Origin: SVEL01 sp017381055
Lineage (GTDB): Bacteria; Bacillota; Clostridia; Lachnospirales; Lachnospiraceae
DNA length: 64,000 bases
Direction: 5' to 3'
Assembly: GCA_036307185.1 (NCBI GenBank)
Contig: JAXJYC010000039.1
Location: forward strand, 62,001-126,000
The notes under the pieces are model-generated. The model made no database searches, was not told where the DNA came from, and was given only the letters and a program-made list of their open reading frames with translations. The first letter of the stretch is position 1; every line of letters begins with the position of its first letter. The position numbers were made by a program, and so were the translations under genes. This document shows positions 27,309 through 36,338 of this stretch, in pieces.

Positions 27309-28067
27309 TTATTCGCCAATTACATCCTTCATAGAGTACATACCAACCTTCTGTCCCTTTAAGAACTTAGCTGCCTGTACTGCACCCTTAGCAAAAATAG
27401 CCTTTGAATAAGCTGTGTGCTTAAACTCAAGTACCTCATCTGTACCTGCAAATATTACTTCATGCTCACCAACAATTGAACCGCCTCTTACAGCACTGAT
27501 ACCAATCTGCTTCTCTGGACGCTTCTCTCTTATCTGGCTTCTGTCATAGCAATACTCATACTCATTATTAAGCTGCTCATTTACAGCATCTGCAAGCATA
27601 AGAGCTGTTCCACTAGGAGCATCAATTTTCTGATTGTGATGCTTCTCTACTATCTCTACATCAAATCCTGCCTCTGTAAGCACCTTAGTTACAGCCTTCA
27701 TAACCTTAGCCATTGTGTTGATACCAAGAGACATGTTGCCAGAACGAAGGATTGCAACCTTAGTAGCTGCTTCATCTATCTGAGCAATCTGTTCCTTAGA
27801 ATAACCTGTTGAACATAAAACTGCTGGCACCTGACTTCCCACAGAGTATTCCAATATAGACTCTAACGATGCTGGATTAGAGAAATCAATTATAACATCT
27901 GCATCTTCCTGAACCATTGAAATACTCTTATATACAGGGTATATATTGTGACCATCGTCAAATACATCTACACCTGCAACAATTGTTGCATCCGCATCGT
28001 CTTTAACGATATTTGTTATAACCTGGCCCATTTTGCCATTACAACCTACCATTATAATATTAACCAT
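27309..28067 (-). CDS. dapB: 4-hydroxy-tetrahydrodipicolinate reductase
   Basis: NAD(P)H-dependent second step of the DAP/lysine branch. It has the nucleotide-binding VGCNGKMGQVI, the catalytic EIVEKHHNQKIDAPSGTA and the late GEHEVIFAG. Length 252 is typical. It follows dapA by 84 bp, in the same lysine-riboswitch transcript. The ribosome-binding site is AGGTAG. Confidence 0.96.
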   Translation of the reverse strand: MVNIIMVGCNGKMGQVITNIVKDDADATIVAGVDVFDDGHNIYPVYKSISMVQEDADVIIDFSNPASLESILEYSVGSQVPAVLCSTGYSKEQIAQIDEAATKVAILRSGNMSLGINTMAKVMKAVTKVLTEAGFDVEIVEKHHNQKIDAPSGTALMLADAVNEQLNNEYEYCYDRSQIREKRPEKQIGISAVRGGSIVGEHEVIFAGTDEVLEFKHTAYSKAIFAKGAVQAAKFLKGQKVGMYSMKDVIGE

Positions 28068-28151
28068 TTTTTCTACCTGTTCTTTCTAAAATGTAAATAC
28101 AAGACACATTGCTTATATTTATAACCAATTACAACAACATCTACTCTATAT

Positions 28152-29042
28152 TTAATCTAAGATACCATACTTACGCATAGCTGTTGCAAGTCTCTCCACA
28201 TTCTTCTCTTCCATATCTGTAAGTGGCATACGAAGTGTTCCTACATTCTTGCCCTGAAGATTCATAGCAGCCTTAACCGGGATAGGATTTACCTCACAGA
28301 ATAATGCTTCTACAACCTCGATAGCATCAAGCTGTAACTGACAGCTCTTCTCTACGTTACCAGCAAGGTACTCCGCTACGATATCATGTGTCTGTCTAGG
28401 CGCAACATTTGATAATACTGAGATAACACCCTTTCCACCAAGTGATAATAAAGGTACGATCTGGTCATCATTTCCAGAATAGATATCGATTCTACCCTTT
28501 GAAAGAGATGCAAGCTTAGCCACCTGTGAAATATTACCTGAAGCTTCCTTTATAGCTACTACGTTAGGAGCTACATCACATATAGCCATAACTGTCTCTG
28601 GTAAAATATTACATCCGCCTGTTCTACTTGGAACATTGTATAAGATAATAGGAACATTAACAGCATCATTGATAGCCTTGTAATGAGCTATAAGTCCCTT
28701 CTGTGTAGCCTTGTTATAATATGGAGTAACAACAAGTAAACCATCTACTCCGTACTTCTCAGCTTCCTTTGAAAGATAAATAGCTGTCTCAGTACAGTTA
28801 GAACCTGTTCCTGCTACAACTGGTATTCTCTTATTAACCTTCTCCACTACAAACTTAATACACTCAAGGTGCTCCTCATGAGAAAGTGTCGATGCTTCAC
28901 CTGTAGTACCACATACGATAATACAATCTGTACCACCAGCGATCTGATCCTCAATAATGTTCGCGAATACTTCATAATTAACTGAACCATCCTGATTCAT
29001 AGGTGTAACGATAGCAACACCTGCACCTGTAAAAATTGACAT
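28152..29042 (-). CDS. dapA: 4-hydroxy-tetrahydrodipicolinate synthase
   Basis: Condenses aspartate semialdehyde and pyruvate, the committed step to DAP and lysine. The Schiff-base lysine lies in VAIKEASGN, the catalytic Tyr in ILYNVPSRTG, and the GTTGEASTL pyruvate loop is present. Length 296 is typical. The start has a perfect AAAGGAGG site. A lysine riboswitch with terminator precedes the gene. Its substrate is made by Asd (41389). Confidence 0.97.
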   Translation of the reverse strand: MSIFTGAGVAIVTPMNQDGSVNYEVFANIIEDQIAGGTDCIIVCGTTGEASTLSHEEHLECIKFVVEKVNKRIPVVAGTGSNCTETAIYLSKEAEKYGVDGLLVVTPYYNKATQKGLIAHYKAINDAVNVPIILYNVPSRTGGCNILPETVMAICDVAPNVVAIKEASGNISQVAKLASLSKGRIDIYSGNDDQIVPLLSLGGKGVISVLSNVAPRQTHDIVAEYLAGNVEKSCQLQLDAIEVVEALFCEVNPIPVKAAMNLQGKNVGTLRMPLTDMEEKNVERLATAMRKYGILD

Positions 29043-29080
29043 AAAAAATTCCTCCTTTTAGTGAAGATAATGTATGTTAT

Positions 29081-29340
29081 AAAAAAGAGCTGGGCGCAAG
29101 GTCCAGCTCATGAATATCATAACAAAAGATCCATGATAGCTCCCCATTTGTTGCAAGCATAAACCTTGCTTTCAAGGCTATTGCCCCAAATGACAGTCAT
29201 AGAGCTCTTAACTCTATGCCCAAGGTCAATACAAACAGCTATATCAACCTTTCGGCGTATTTTCCTTCCCATATACCTCATCTGCTTCTGTTAGCATCAG
29301 CATATGTACTCTTAAAACACGCGACCTCTACACATTATCT
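29081..29340 (-). promoter_or_regulatory. Lysine riboswitch (L box) with terminator, upstream of dapA
   Basis: On the minus strand the leader shows L-box core elements in order: AGAGGTCGCG (29329-29320), GCCGAAAGG, a GGGCATAGAG..CTCTATGACTGTCATT arm, and GGAGCTATCATGG (about 29131-29143). A terminator stem GAGCTGG..CCAGCTC (29087-29109) with six Ts follows. Lysine binding should favour termination and shut off dapA-dapB. Confidence 0.9.
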
Positions 29341-29359
29341 TAATATTTATTTCTTTTTC

Positions 29360-29388
29360 AATATAACACTTAAAACTATCCGTGTCAA
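29360..29388 (-). promoter_or_regulatory. Sigma-A promoter of the dapA riboswitch transcript
   Basis: On the minus strand a perfect TTGACA (29388-29383), a 17-bp spacer and TATATT (29365-29360), about 20 bp upstream of the first aptamer strand. Confidence 0.85.
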
Positions 29389-29404
29389 TCAAATGATTGC
29401 AATA

Positions 29405-29929
29405 TTATTTACCAAGCTTCGACTCGATGCTTAAATATATCTCATCCTGCGACATATTATCCATATCATAGATGATAAGATCTCTTCTCTTTCTAAGCTC
29501 ACTAGTAAATGGTGTATTAACTGTCTTCATAAGTATGAATACATTCACATCAAGCTCAAGAATCTGTCTGATCTTCTCCATAAACTCTGGTGATTCTGCC
29601 TCACCTCTACCAAGCTCATCTAAGATAATACAATCATATTCCTTCTTCTTCATCTTAAGCACATCCGAAAGACAAAGTACCCCAAATGTATCATATACTT
29701 CTGTTAAGTTAATTCTATGCTTGCTCTTAAGAACTGTCTGAATAGGCACATTATTGTGATATCCTTCTACATCCTTAATAGAGCTCATATAATATCCCTT
29801 AAATTCATTCTCATATACTATGCTATGCATTCTAAAACCTACTGGCTTTAATTGATTCTTCTCCACCAATTCATCCATCAAACATGACTTGCCAGTGTTA
29901 GACTTGCCTATAATTAAAAACTTGTTCAT
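29405..29929 (-). CDS. THEP1-like nucleoside-triphosphatase
   Basis: A 174-residue P-loop NTPase with Walker A IIGKSNTGKSCLMDEL and Walker B IILDELGRGEAESPEFM, the latter like the DEIG.ME.FS pattern of THEP1/NTPase_1 proteins. The FRMHSIVYENEFKGYYM segment also fits that family. The cellular role is unknown in most bacteria. It follows lgt by 51 bp and is probably cotranscribed. Confidence 0.75.
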   Translation of the reverse strand: MNKFLIIGKSNTGKSCLMDELVEKNQLKPVGFRMHSIVYENEFKGYYMSSIKDVEGYHNNVPIQTVLKSKHRINLTEVYDTFGVLCLSDVLKMKKKEYDCIILDELGRGEAESPEFMEKIRQILELDVNVFILMKTVNTPFTSELRKRRDLIIYDMDNMSQDEIYLSIESKLGK

Positions 29930-29980
29930 CCTAGGTACCCTCTCTCCTTTTATTGCCTTAAACCACCAATATTCAGTATA

Positions 29981-30775
29981 TTAATTTTCTTCAGTTCTGT
30001 CAACTCTATCTTTCCTAATAGCTAGATAAATTCCCAACGGAAGTAGTATTAAACTAATCCACTGAGAAGTAGACAAACCAAGTAATCCACCTCTTATCTC
30101 ATCATCTCTTGCAAACTCTAGAATAAATCTCATTATGCTGTAAACGATAAGATATATCCCTATAGGCTGACCATCCTTCTTAACACCTCTTTTTACTAAT
30201 ATGTAAAGACATAGTGCAAGAATTAGATTAACAGTTGTCTCAACTAACTGTGTTGGAAATCTAGGCACACCACACATACCTACAGTAAACTCATTACATG
30301 GATATGTGATAGCAAATGGTCCATCATACTTCATACCATAGCAACAGCCTGCACACACACATCCTATTCTGCCTATACCATGCATAAGTGGAATAGCTGG
30401 TGCCGCCACATTCATAAATGGCTTAAGTGGAACACTAAATTGCTTACAATAAATAATAACACCTATAGCACCACCTATAAGACCGCCATAAAATACAAAT
30501 CCCGAAAATACATATATAAGCACCACCCATGGATTATCTAAAAACACATCAAAATTCTTTATAAACTTAGGTAGCATAGTTATAAAATACATAAGCTTAG
30601 CGCCTATAACTATACCCATAGCACAATAAATAGATGCAAATCCCACATCAGATGGTGGAAGTCCATACTTTTTTGCAAGGCTCATAGCCACTACAACAGC
30701 TAAACCAAAACCAATTATCGCCATCAAACCATACACAGGCAATGGAAAGCCAAATATATAAATATGTGGTAACAT
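29981..30775 (-). CDS. lgt: Prolipoprotein diacylglyceryl transferase
   Basis: A 264-residue polytopic membrane enzyme that attaches diacylglycerol to the lipobox cysteine of prolipoproteins. The family signature appears as HGIGRIGCVCAGCCYG with the essential Arg, and about seven hydrophobic segments are visible. This Cys-rich version of the signature differs from the E. coli GRxGNF form. The lipoprotein at 26894 is a possible substrate. The ribosome-binding site is AAAGGAG. Confidence 0.9.
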   Translation of the reverse strand: MLPHIYIFGFPLPVYGLMAIIGFGLAVVVAMSLAKKYGLPPSDVGFASIYCAMGIVIGAKLMYFITMLPKFIKNFDVFLDNPWVVLIYVFSGFVFYGGLIGGAIGVIIYCKQFSVPLKPFMNVAAPAIPLMHGIGRIGCVCAGCCYGMKYDGPFAITYPCNEFTVGMCGVPRFPTQLVETTVNLILALCLYILVKRGVKKDGQPIGIYLIVYSIMRFILEFARDDEIRGGLLGLSTSQWISLILLPLGIYLAIRKDRVDRTEEN

Positions 30776-30836
30776 AATTATCTCCTTTGTTACTTATATT
30801 TGTCCAAACAGACACTTATAAAAGTTTACCATAGTT

Positions 30837-30864
30837 AGTATACTTTTACTACTGATATTTGCAA
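30837..30864 (-). promoter_or_regulatory. Candidate sigma-A promoter of lgt
   Basis: On the minus strand TTGCAA (30864-30859), a 16-bp spacer and TATACT (30842-30837), about 60 bp upstream of the lgt start codon. Confidence 0.5.
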
Positions 30865-30879
30865 AAACTTATGGACATG

Positions 30880-30909
30880 AAAAAAGTGGCAGTTCTAAGA
30901 ACTGCCACT
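30880..30909 (-). terminator. Terminator of the pullulanase gene
   Basis: AGTGGCAGTTC (30885-30895) and GAACTGCCACT (30899-30909) form an 11-bp stem followed on the minus strand by TTTTTC. Confidence 0.92.
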
Positions 30910-30992
30910 AAAAAAATATATAGGAAGATTTGAAGTTTGCATATTAAATTGTGCCTTACCTACGATGTCTTCCAAAAATAATTTTTTACTAA

Positions 30993-33900
30993 TTAAACTG
31001 TAGTATCATCAGAAGATGTTTCCTCAGCAATTGGAGACTCTGGAGTAGCCTCTGCTACTGGCTCAACTTCTGCCTCAACTGCTGGCTCAACTGCTGGTGC
31101 TGTTTCACCTAAGATTGAGTTGATTTCCTTCTCAACATCTGTAGCCTGTGACTTCTTACCCTTCTTTGATATAACTACTACTGCGATAATTACAACTACT
31201 ACGATAGCTGCAACAATAAGAATTGTTGTAAGGTTACCATTGCCGCCATCTTTTTCTGCAGCTGCACCTACTGAGCTATCTACTGTATCACCCTTAACGA
31301 GTGCCATACAAGAGATCGCTCCAACTGAAACCTTACCGCCTGAAACTGTCTCGATTACCTCGATACCAGCCTTGTTATCCTTGATACATACATTCCATTT
31401 ACCATCTGGAATCTCAACTTCCTTAGCTTCCTTGCTAGCATTGTAGATGATAAGTAACTGATCAGCTACTTCACCCTCTACCTTACCATCGATTGTATAT
31501 GCTACAACCTGTGATGGAGCATCGATAAACTTAAGGTACTTCTCAACATCTGCTGTTGTTGTCATACGAAGTCCTGCATGGTTCTTTCTGAACTGGATAA
31601 GACCCTTGTAGTACTCGTATACTTCCATATTTGTGAACTCATCCCACTTAATTGAGTTGATTGCATCTGAAGACTTGTAACTATTATGATCGCCATCCTT
31701 TGAACGAAGCATCTCTTCACCAGAGAGCATAAATGGAATACCCTGTGCTGTATATACGATACTTGCTGAAAGAAGGTTCATCTTAATTCTATCTTCTTCT
31801 GTGTCATCCTTGTTAGATAATTCTAACTTATCCCAAAGTGTTAAGTTATCATGTGCTGATACATAGTTAACTGCCTGGATTGGAGAAGATGTCCATGGTG
31901 AACAAATATCTGTATATGTATCTGCCCACTTGATATCGCTGTACTTTGTAGCACCGATAACACCAGCCTTAATTCTCTCTTCCTGACCAAGCTTACCTGA
32001 TGCAAAACCTGTATCTGTATCTCCGAATACGCTACCCTTGATACCATCACGGATATCATCAGAGAATGCAGCAATCTGCATATCTTCAAACTTGTAAATA
32101 TTCTTCTTTAATGACTGATCAGCAGCACTAAGTAATGTGCCACCACCTGTCCAACCTTCACCAAGAACGATGATTGAAGGATCAATCTTATCAAGCTCAG
32201 TTCTAACCTGCTTCATTGTCTCCATATCGATAAGAGCCATTAAGTCAAATCTGAAACCATCAAGGTGATATTCTGAAGCCCAGTAAACTACTGAGTCAAC
32301 AATGTACTTTCTAACCATTGCTCTCTCTGAAGCAACTTCGTTACCACAACCTGAACCATTCGAGAATGATCCATCTTCATTTAATCTGTAGTAGTAACCT
32401 GGAACTGTTAAGTTCATCCAAGAGTTTGCATTCTCAGCTGTATGATTGTAAACTACGTCCATGATTACACGGATACCACTGTCATGGAATCCCTGAACCA
32501 TCTGCTTAAACTCATTTACACGAACTTCACCATGGAATGGATCTGTTGAGTATGAGCCTTCTGGAGCATTGTAGTTGTATGGGTCATAACCCCAGTTAAA
32601 CTGTGGCTTATCAAGCTTTGTCTCATCAACTGAATTTGGTGAGTAATCATATACAGGAATAAGCTGTACATGTGTAACACCTAAATCAACGATATGATCA
32701 AGACCTGTTGCTACGCCTGCGCTGTTCTTTGTACCCTTTTCTACAAGGCCAAGGTACTTACCCTTATTTGTAACGCCTGAGCTCTCATCAATTGTGAAAT
32801 CTCTTACGTGCATTTCGTAAATAATAGAATCTGTAGCTCTTAAAAGCTCTGGTCTAACGTCCTTATCCCACTTCTCTGGGTTAGTAGCCTTAAGATCGAT
32901 AACCATACCTCTCTTACCGTTAGCGCCTGTTGTTCTAGCGTAAAGGTCAACTACTTCACTAGTTGTCTCCTGATTTGTTACAGAATATGTATAGTAAACA
33001 CCGTTTAAATCACCATCAACTGTAACAGACCAAACACCCTTATCGCCCTTAGTCATATCCTTAACCTCGTAAGCTTCGCCTTCTAAGCCTTCCTTGTATA
33101 AGTTAAGCTTAACAGCTGAAGAAAATGGTGCCCAAACCTTAAATGTTGTCTCTGACTTAGAGTATACTGCACCTAAATCATCGCCATCATAATAGAATGC
33201 TTCTTCAAATTCCTTTGTATTGTATACTGCACCGTATGCAACACCCTTCTCACCATACTGCTCAGAAACGAGTTTGTATGTCTTATTAAGATCAAGTGGC
33301 TCCTGCATATTGATATTGAATACAGAAGATGTACCTTCTTCACTGAAGAGGTTCATAATCTCATACTCTTTGCCATCCTGGTCTACTACCTTAAAGATAG
33401 ATAAAGACTCTGTTGCCTCTGTATCAACAGGAACTGTTGTCTTAACAGCGATTCTCTTAGCTGTTGTAAGAGAAGCACTAAGTACCTTTGGTGATAAGTC
33501 AGCATCATTTACATCTGTGTAAATATTAGCATCAGACTGAATTAACCAAACCTCAACTACGCCATCTTTTGCCTTAGATAAATCAATAAATCTATCGGAA
33601 TCTACATCCTTAGCTTCCCACTCGTTTAATCTAACGATAAAACCAAGCTTACCAGCTGAAGCATCTATATTGTAAGTAGCAACCTTACCATAATCATCCT
33701 CACCTGTGAATGCATTACCTGTTCCGTCGCCTCCTTCTGGCCATAACCAAAGATTCCATCCATCATACTTTCCATCAAATCTGTGGTAATGAATCTTAAC
33801 CTGAAGCTGTCCTTCTGCTGGAGCTGATGGTGTATCAGCATCTCCACTACCAGATCCACCATTACCTGCAAGCTGGCTTACATCAAATGGCGCTGCACCT

Positions 33901-34292
33901 TCTGGAGCTTCTGTCTTGTAACCTTCTTCACCAGAATTAATCCAAACTTCTGTCATATCACCTGCAAGCGTAATAAACTGGTCTTCTGAATAATCCTTCT
34001 CTGACCAATCATCCTTACGAACGATAAATCCTAACTCTGAAAAATCTCCACTCTGTTGGATAACGCATACCTTACCAAAGTCGTCGCTATACGAGAAAGG
34101 ATAATTTGTTCCTTCCGCATCCTTTGGCCAAGCCCATACGTCCCAGTTATCATAATTACCATCTTCTCTGTTATAATGGATGATAATTGTCTTAGTTCCA
34201 TCTGCCTTAACTTCGGTAGGTGTCGCTACTGTAAAGATAGTAGAAAATACCATAAGTAATGCAAGGAACATTGCACGAACTCTTCTCTTCAT
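30993..34292 (-). CDS. Membrane-anchored type I pullulanase (GH13)
   Basis: A 1099-residue exported debranching enzyme for pullulan and starch alpha-1,6 links. In order: signal peptide (1-31), two related CBM41-like starch-binding modules (about 33-125 and 158-265, each with YDNWDVWAWP- or YDGWNLWLWP-type text), an N-terminal CBM48-like module (about 365-460), and the catalytic barrel with the pullulanase signature FNWGYDPYNYN, nucleophile in DGFRFDLMALID, acid/base in LGEGWTGGG and SAHDNLTLWDK. A single membrane helix (about 1021-1041) follows, with a 58-residue Glu/Ala/Pro-rich tail, so anchoring is by helix and not by sortase. It lies downstream of the CBM protein gene but has its own terminator and candidate promoter. 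Confidence 0.95.
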   Translation of the reverse strand: MKRRVRAMFLALLMVFSTIFTVATPTEVKADGTKTIIIHYNREDGNYDNWDVWAWPKDAEGTNYPFSYSDDFGKVCVIQQSGDFSELGFIVRKDDWSEKDYSEDQFITLAGDMTEVWINSGEEGYKTEAPEGAAPFDVSQLAGNGGSGSGDADTPSAPAEGQLQVKIHYHRFDGKYDGWNLWLWPEGGDGTGNAFTGEDDYGKVATYNIDASAGKLGFIVRLNEWEAKDVDSDRFIDLSKAKDGVVEVWLIQSDANIYTDVNDADLSPKVLSASLTTAKRIAVKTTVPVDTEATESLSIFKVVDQDGKEYEIMNLFSEEGTSSVFNINMQEPLDLNKTYKLVSEQYGEKGVAYGAVYNTKEFEEAFYYDGDDLGAVYSKSETTFKVWAPFSSAVKLNLYKEGLEGEAYEVKDMTKGDKGVWSVTVDGDLNGVYYTYSVTNQETTSEVVDLYARTTGANGKRGMVIDLKATNPEKWDKDVRPELLRATDSIIYEMHVRDFTIDESSGVTNKGKYLGLVEKGTKNSAGVATGLDHIVDLGVTHVQLIPVYDYSPNSVDETKLDKPQFNWGYDPYNYNAPEGSYSTDPFHGEVRVNEFKQMVQGFHDSGIRVIMDVVYNHTAENANSWMNLTVPGYYYRLNEDGSFSNGSGCGNEVASERAMVRKYIVDSVVYWASEYHLDGFRFDLMALIDMETMKQVRTELDKIDPSIIVLGEGWTGGGTLLSAADQSLKKNIYKFEDMQIAAFSDDIRDGIKGSVFGDTDTGFASGKLGQEERIKAGVIGATKYSDIKWADTYTDICSPWTSSPIQAVNYVSAHDNLTLWDKLELSNKDDTEEDRIKMNLLSASIVYTAQGIPFMLSGEEMLRSKDGDHNSYKSSDAINSIKWDEFTNMEVYEYYKGLIQFRKNHAGLRMTTTADVEKYLKFIDAPSQVVAYTIDGKVEGEVADQLLIIYNASKEAKEVEIPDGKWNVCIKDNKAGIEVIETVSGGKVSVGAISCMALVKGDTVDSSVGAAAEKDGGNGNLTTILIVAAIVVVVIIAVVVISKKGKKSQATDVEKEINSILGETAPAVEPAVEAEVEPVAEATPESPIAEETSSDDTTV

Positions 34293-34470
34293 TAATTCGT
34301 TCTCCTTTCATTATTTGCAGTGGGCGCAACCCACCTAATTACCACTATTGTACCATATTGCTTTTTTTAGATATATATAACAAATTTGCTTTTCATATCA
34401 GTTTTTTTATATAAAAAATTTGATTATAGAAATCTTATATATTCACTAAAAAAGCCGTTAGCATATAACA

Positions 34471-34498
34471 AAAAATGTGGCAGGATTTACCTGCCACA
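34471..34498 (-). terminator. Terminator of the CBM surface-protein gene
   Basis: TGTGGCAGG (34476-34484) and CCTGCCACA (34490-34498) form a 9-bp stem followed on the minus strand by five Ts, 41 bp after the stop at 34539. Confidence 0.9.
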
Positions 34499-34538
34499 CT
34501 CATTATCTATTTATGATGGTATTGTGAAAGCAAATTAA

Positions 34539-35765
34539 TTATTCGCAAATTGTCTTCTTCTTAGAAGCAACTACAACACTTGCTGCTGCCATAGCAACTA
34601 CTAACATAACTACAACTGGAGCTACATCACCTGTGTTAGCTGCTCCCTTTGCACCTGCTGCTGTTGCAACAAACTTCTTACCTTCAGCATCCTTCTTAGC
34701 TGTAACTGTGATCTTAACGTCCTGGCCATTTACATCTGCGATATCGATAGTCTGATCTTTTCCATCACCAGCTGAGATAACGTAGCTTAACTTTGTAAGC
34801 TTTGTATCGATTGTAGCATAGTACTTGCCGTTCTTAGCTGTCATCTTAACACCTGGCCACTTTGTGCTGAAGTTGTCACCCCAAGCGTGTACATATACTT
34901 CATCCCACTTAAGTGAAGGATCAAGTGTAACTTCTACTGTAACTTCGTTCTTTTTTTCTGGTGTTTTGTTATCTGGTGTTTTGTTATCTGGTGTTTTGTT
35001 ATCTGGTGTTTTGTTATCTGGAAGTTTTTCAAGCGGTGTAACAGTTACCTTTACTTCACCTGTTGACTTTGTATATGTAAATGTTACATCAGACTTAACT
35101 ACAACTTCAACAGAAGAATTTGCTAACTTATTAGCCCAACCCTTTTGATGAAGTACGTTATAATTATATGTTGTAGCTTTACCATCTTTAGGCTGTACAT
35201 TTTTAATAGTATATGACCATACACCTGCAGATGTCTCTTCGAGCTGCTTAGCACCAGCAAAGTTATCAGTATCCCATGCTGGACTACAAAGTCCCTCATC
35301 ACCAACTACAAAATACTCATCCGGAAGTTCACCCTGTAATGCAGCACCAGATGCTTTTACCTGTGTTACATTTCCGGCATCATCAAAAGTTGCATCAATC
35401 TTAAGTTCACCTGTACTTGGACATACAACCTTCATATTTTTGTCATTACCACCAGCATTTGTTACATTAACAAGTTCTCCAACCGCCTCTGCATTCTTAG
35501 CATTAGCCCAGTCTGTACTATCAACAAGTAACTTAAATTCAACTGCACCAGCCTCAGTCACAGTTAAAGTTTTTGTCCATGTATTCCCCGACCCTGTCAT
35601 TGCTGGAGCTTCGCCATTATTCCATCCATTAAACGAACCTACTAAATATACATTTGCAGGCGCTGCTGCCTTTGCTTCTTCAGCTGGCATTGCTGTAAAT
35701 AATCCCGCTGCCATTGCTACTGTAGCTAATGAAGCAACGATTTTCTTAAAAATATTTTTCTTCAT
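34539..35765 (-). CDS. Surface starch-binding (CBM) protein with TGD sorting signal
   Basis: A 408-residue exported protein. After the signal peptide (MKKNIFKKIVASL..AKA) comes a module starting VYLVGSFNGWNNG (CBM48/SusE-like), a middle module (about 170-255), four PDNKT repeats, and a CBM26-like module with VYVHAWGDNFSTKWPGV. The C-terminus has AANTGD, a hydrophobic stretch and KKK, a sortase-type signal. No catalytic domain is seen, so it probably binds starch at the surface next to the pullulanase. The ATG at 35765 is chosen over 35801 because AAAGGA lies just upstream and the signal peptide then starts cleanly. Confidence 0.85.
   Translation of the reverse strand: MKKNIFKKIVASLATVAMAAGLFTAMPAEEAKAAAPANVYLVGSFNGWNNGEAPAMTGSGNTWTKTLTVTEAGAVEFKLLVDSTDWANAKNAEAVGELVNVTNAGGNDKNMKVVCPSTGELKIDATFDDAGNVTQVKASGAALQGELPDEYFVVGDEGLCSPAWDTDNFAGAKQLEETSAGVWSYTIKNVQPKDGKATTYNYNVLHQKGWANKLANSSVEVVVKSDVTFTYTKSTGEVKVTVTPLEKLPDNKTPDNKTPDNKTPDNKTPEKKNEVTVEVTLDPSLKWDEVYVHAWGDNFSTKWPGVKMTAKNGKYYATIDTKLTKLSYVISAGDGKDQTIDIADVNGQDVKITVTAKKDAEGKKFVATAAGAKGAANTGDVAPVVVMLVVAMAAASVVVASKKKTICE
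34960..35019 (-). repeat. Four tandem 15-bp units encoding PDNKT
   Basis: Four identical units (plus-strand GGTGTTTTGTTATCT) encode a Pro/Asp/Asn/Lys/Thr linker between domains of the CBM protein. Identity at the DNA level suggests recent slippage expansion. Confidence 0.9.
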
Positions 35766-36338
35766 TTTATTAATTCCTTTCTGCCCTTCTTGGCATCTCA
35801 TTCTCTTGTGCCTGCCATCATTCAGACACCCTATAGCAACAGTTTAGCATATTAAATTATTTTTTCAATATACCCTAATTAGTTTATAAATTTATTGAGA
35901 TAAAGTTTAAATATTTTATATTTGTCTATCAAATCAATACACAAAACTATCACTTTTTTTCACATTATCAACACTATTCCCAATTTAGTATTATGATATT
36001 CTGCTATTTTTATAATACTTTTCTATCATTTGATATTTTTGTACCACTTTTGATATTTTTATTCTATTTCTTTCTTTATAAGATTCCAGTGTCAAAAGGT
36101 CATATAACCACATATGCTTGCACATAAGTGGTTATATGACGTGTTGACGCGCCACAATATGAGTATAAAAGTGAAGCGTAAGCTCCACGATATACGAATA
36201 TTGTGTAGGATTGTGAGAGTGCATAGCACGTAACAATCCGTAGAATCTTAATTAAAATGTTTTTACACTTTATTCTAGATAAATACATATTTTTGAGGTA
36301 TCATCTTTAATATAAATTGCATTATAGGAGACATATAA
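35766..36338. other. 573-bp intergenic region before pepF; AT-rich, with stacked hairpins
   Basis: There is no credible ORF. The left part (35766-35880) is the leader of the CBM gene, with a possible TTGAAA/TAAACT promoter on the minus strand. 35880-36090 is AT-rich with nothing recognised. 36099-36239 holds three adjacent hairpins, listed separately. 36240-36338 is the likely pepF promoter region, but no strong -35/-10 pair is seen. Confidence 0.6.
36099..36239. repeat. Three adjacent stem-loops upstream of pepF
   Basis: Stem 1 pairs GTCATATAACCAC (36099-36111) with 36128-36140, a perfect 13 bp, with a further TATG/CATA inside. Stem 2 is long and bulged: CACAATAT (36153-36160) with ATATTGTG (36198-36205), then GTATA/TATAC, GTG/CAC and AGC/GCT around a GTAA loop. 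Stem 3 pairs GGATTGT (36208-36214) with ACAATCC (36233-36239), then GTGC/GCAC. The strand is unknown. It could be a small RNA, an mRNA leader or a palindromic element. Confidence 0.6.

Noticed and set aside
34960..35019. Possible CRISPR-like array
   Set aside because: The 15-bp units are directly adjacent with no spacers and encode an in-frame PDNKT linker.
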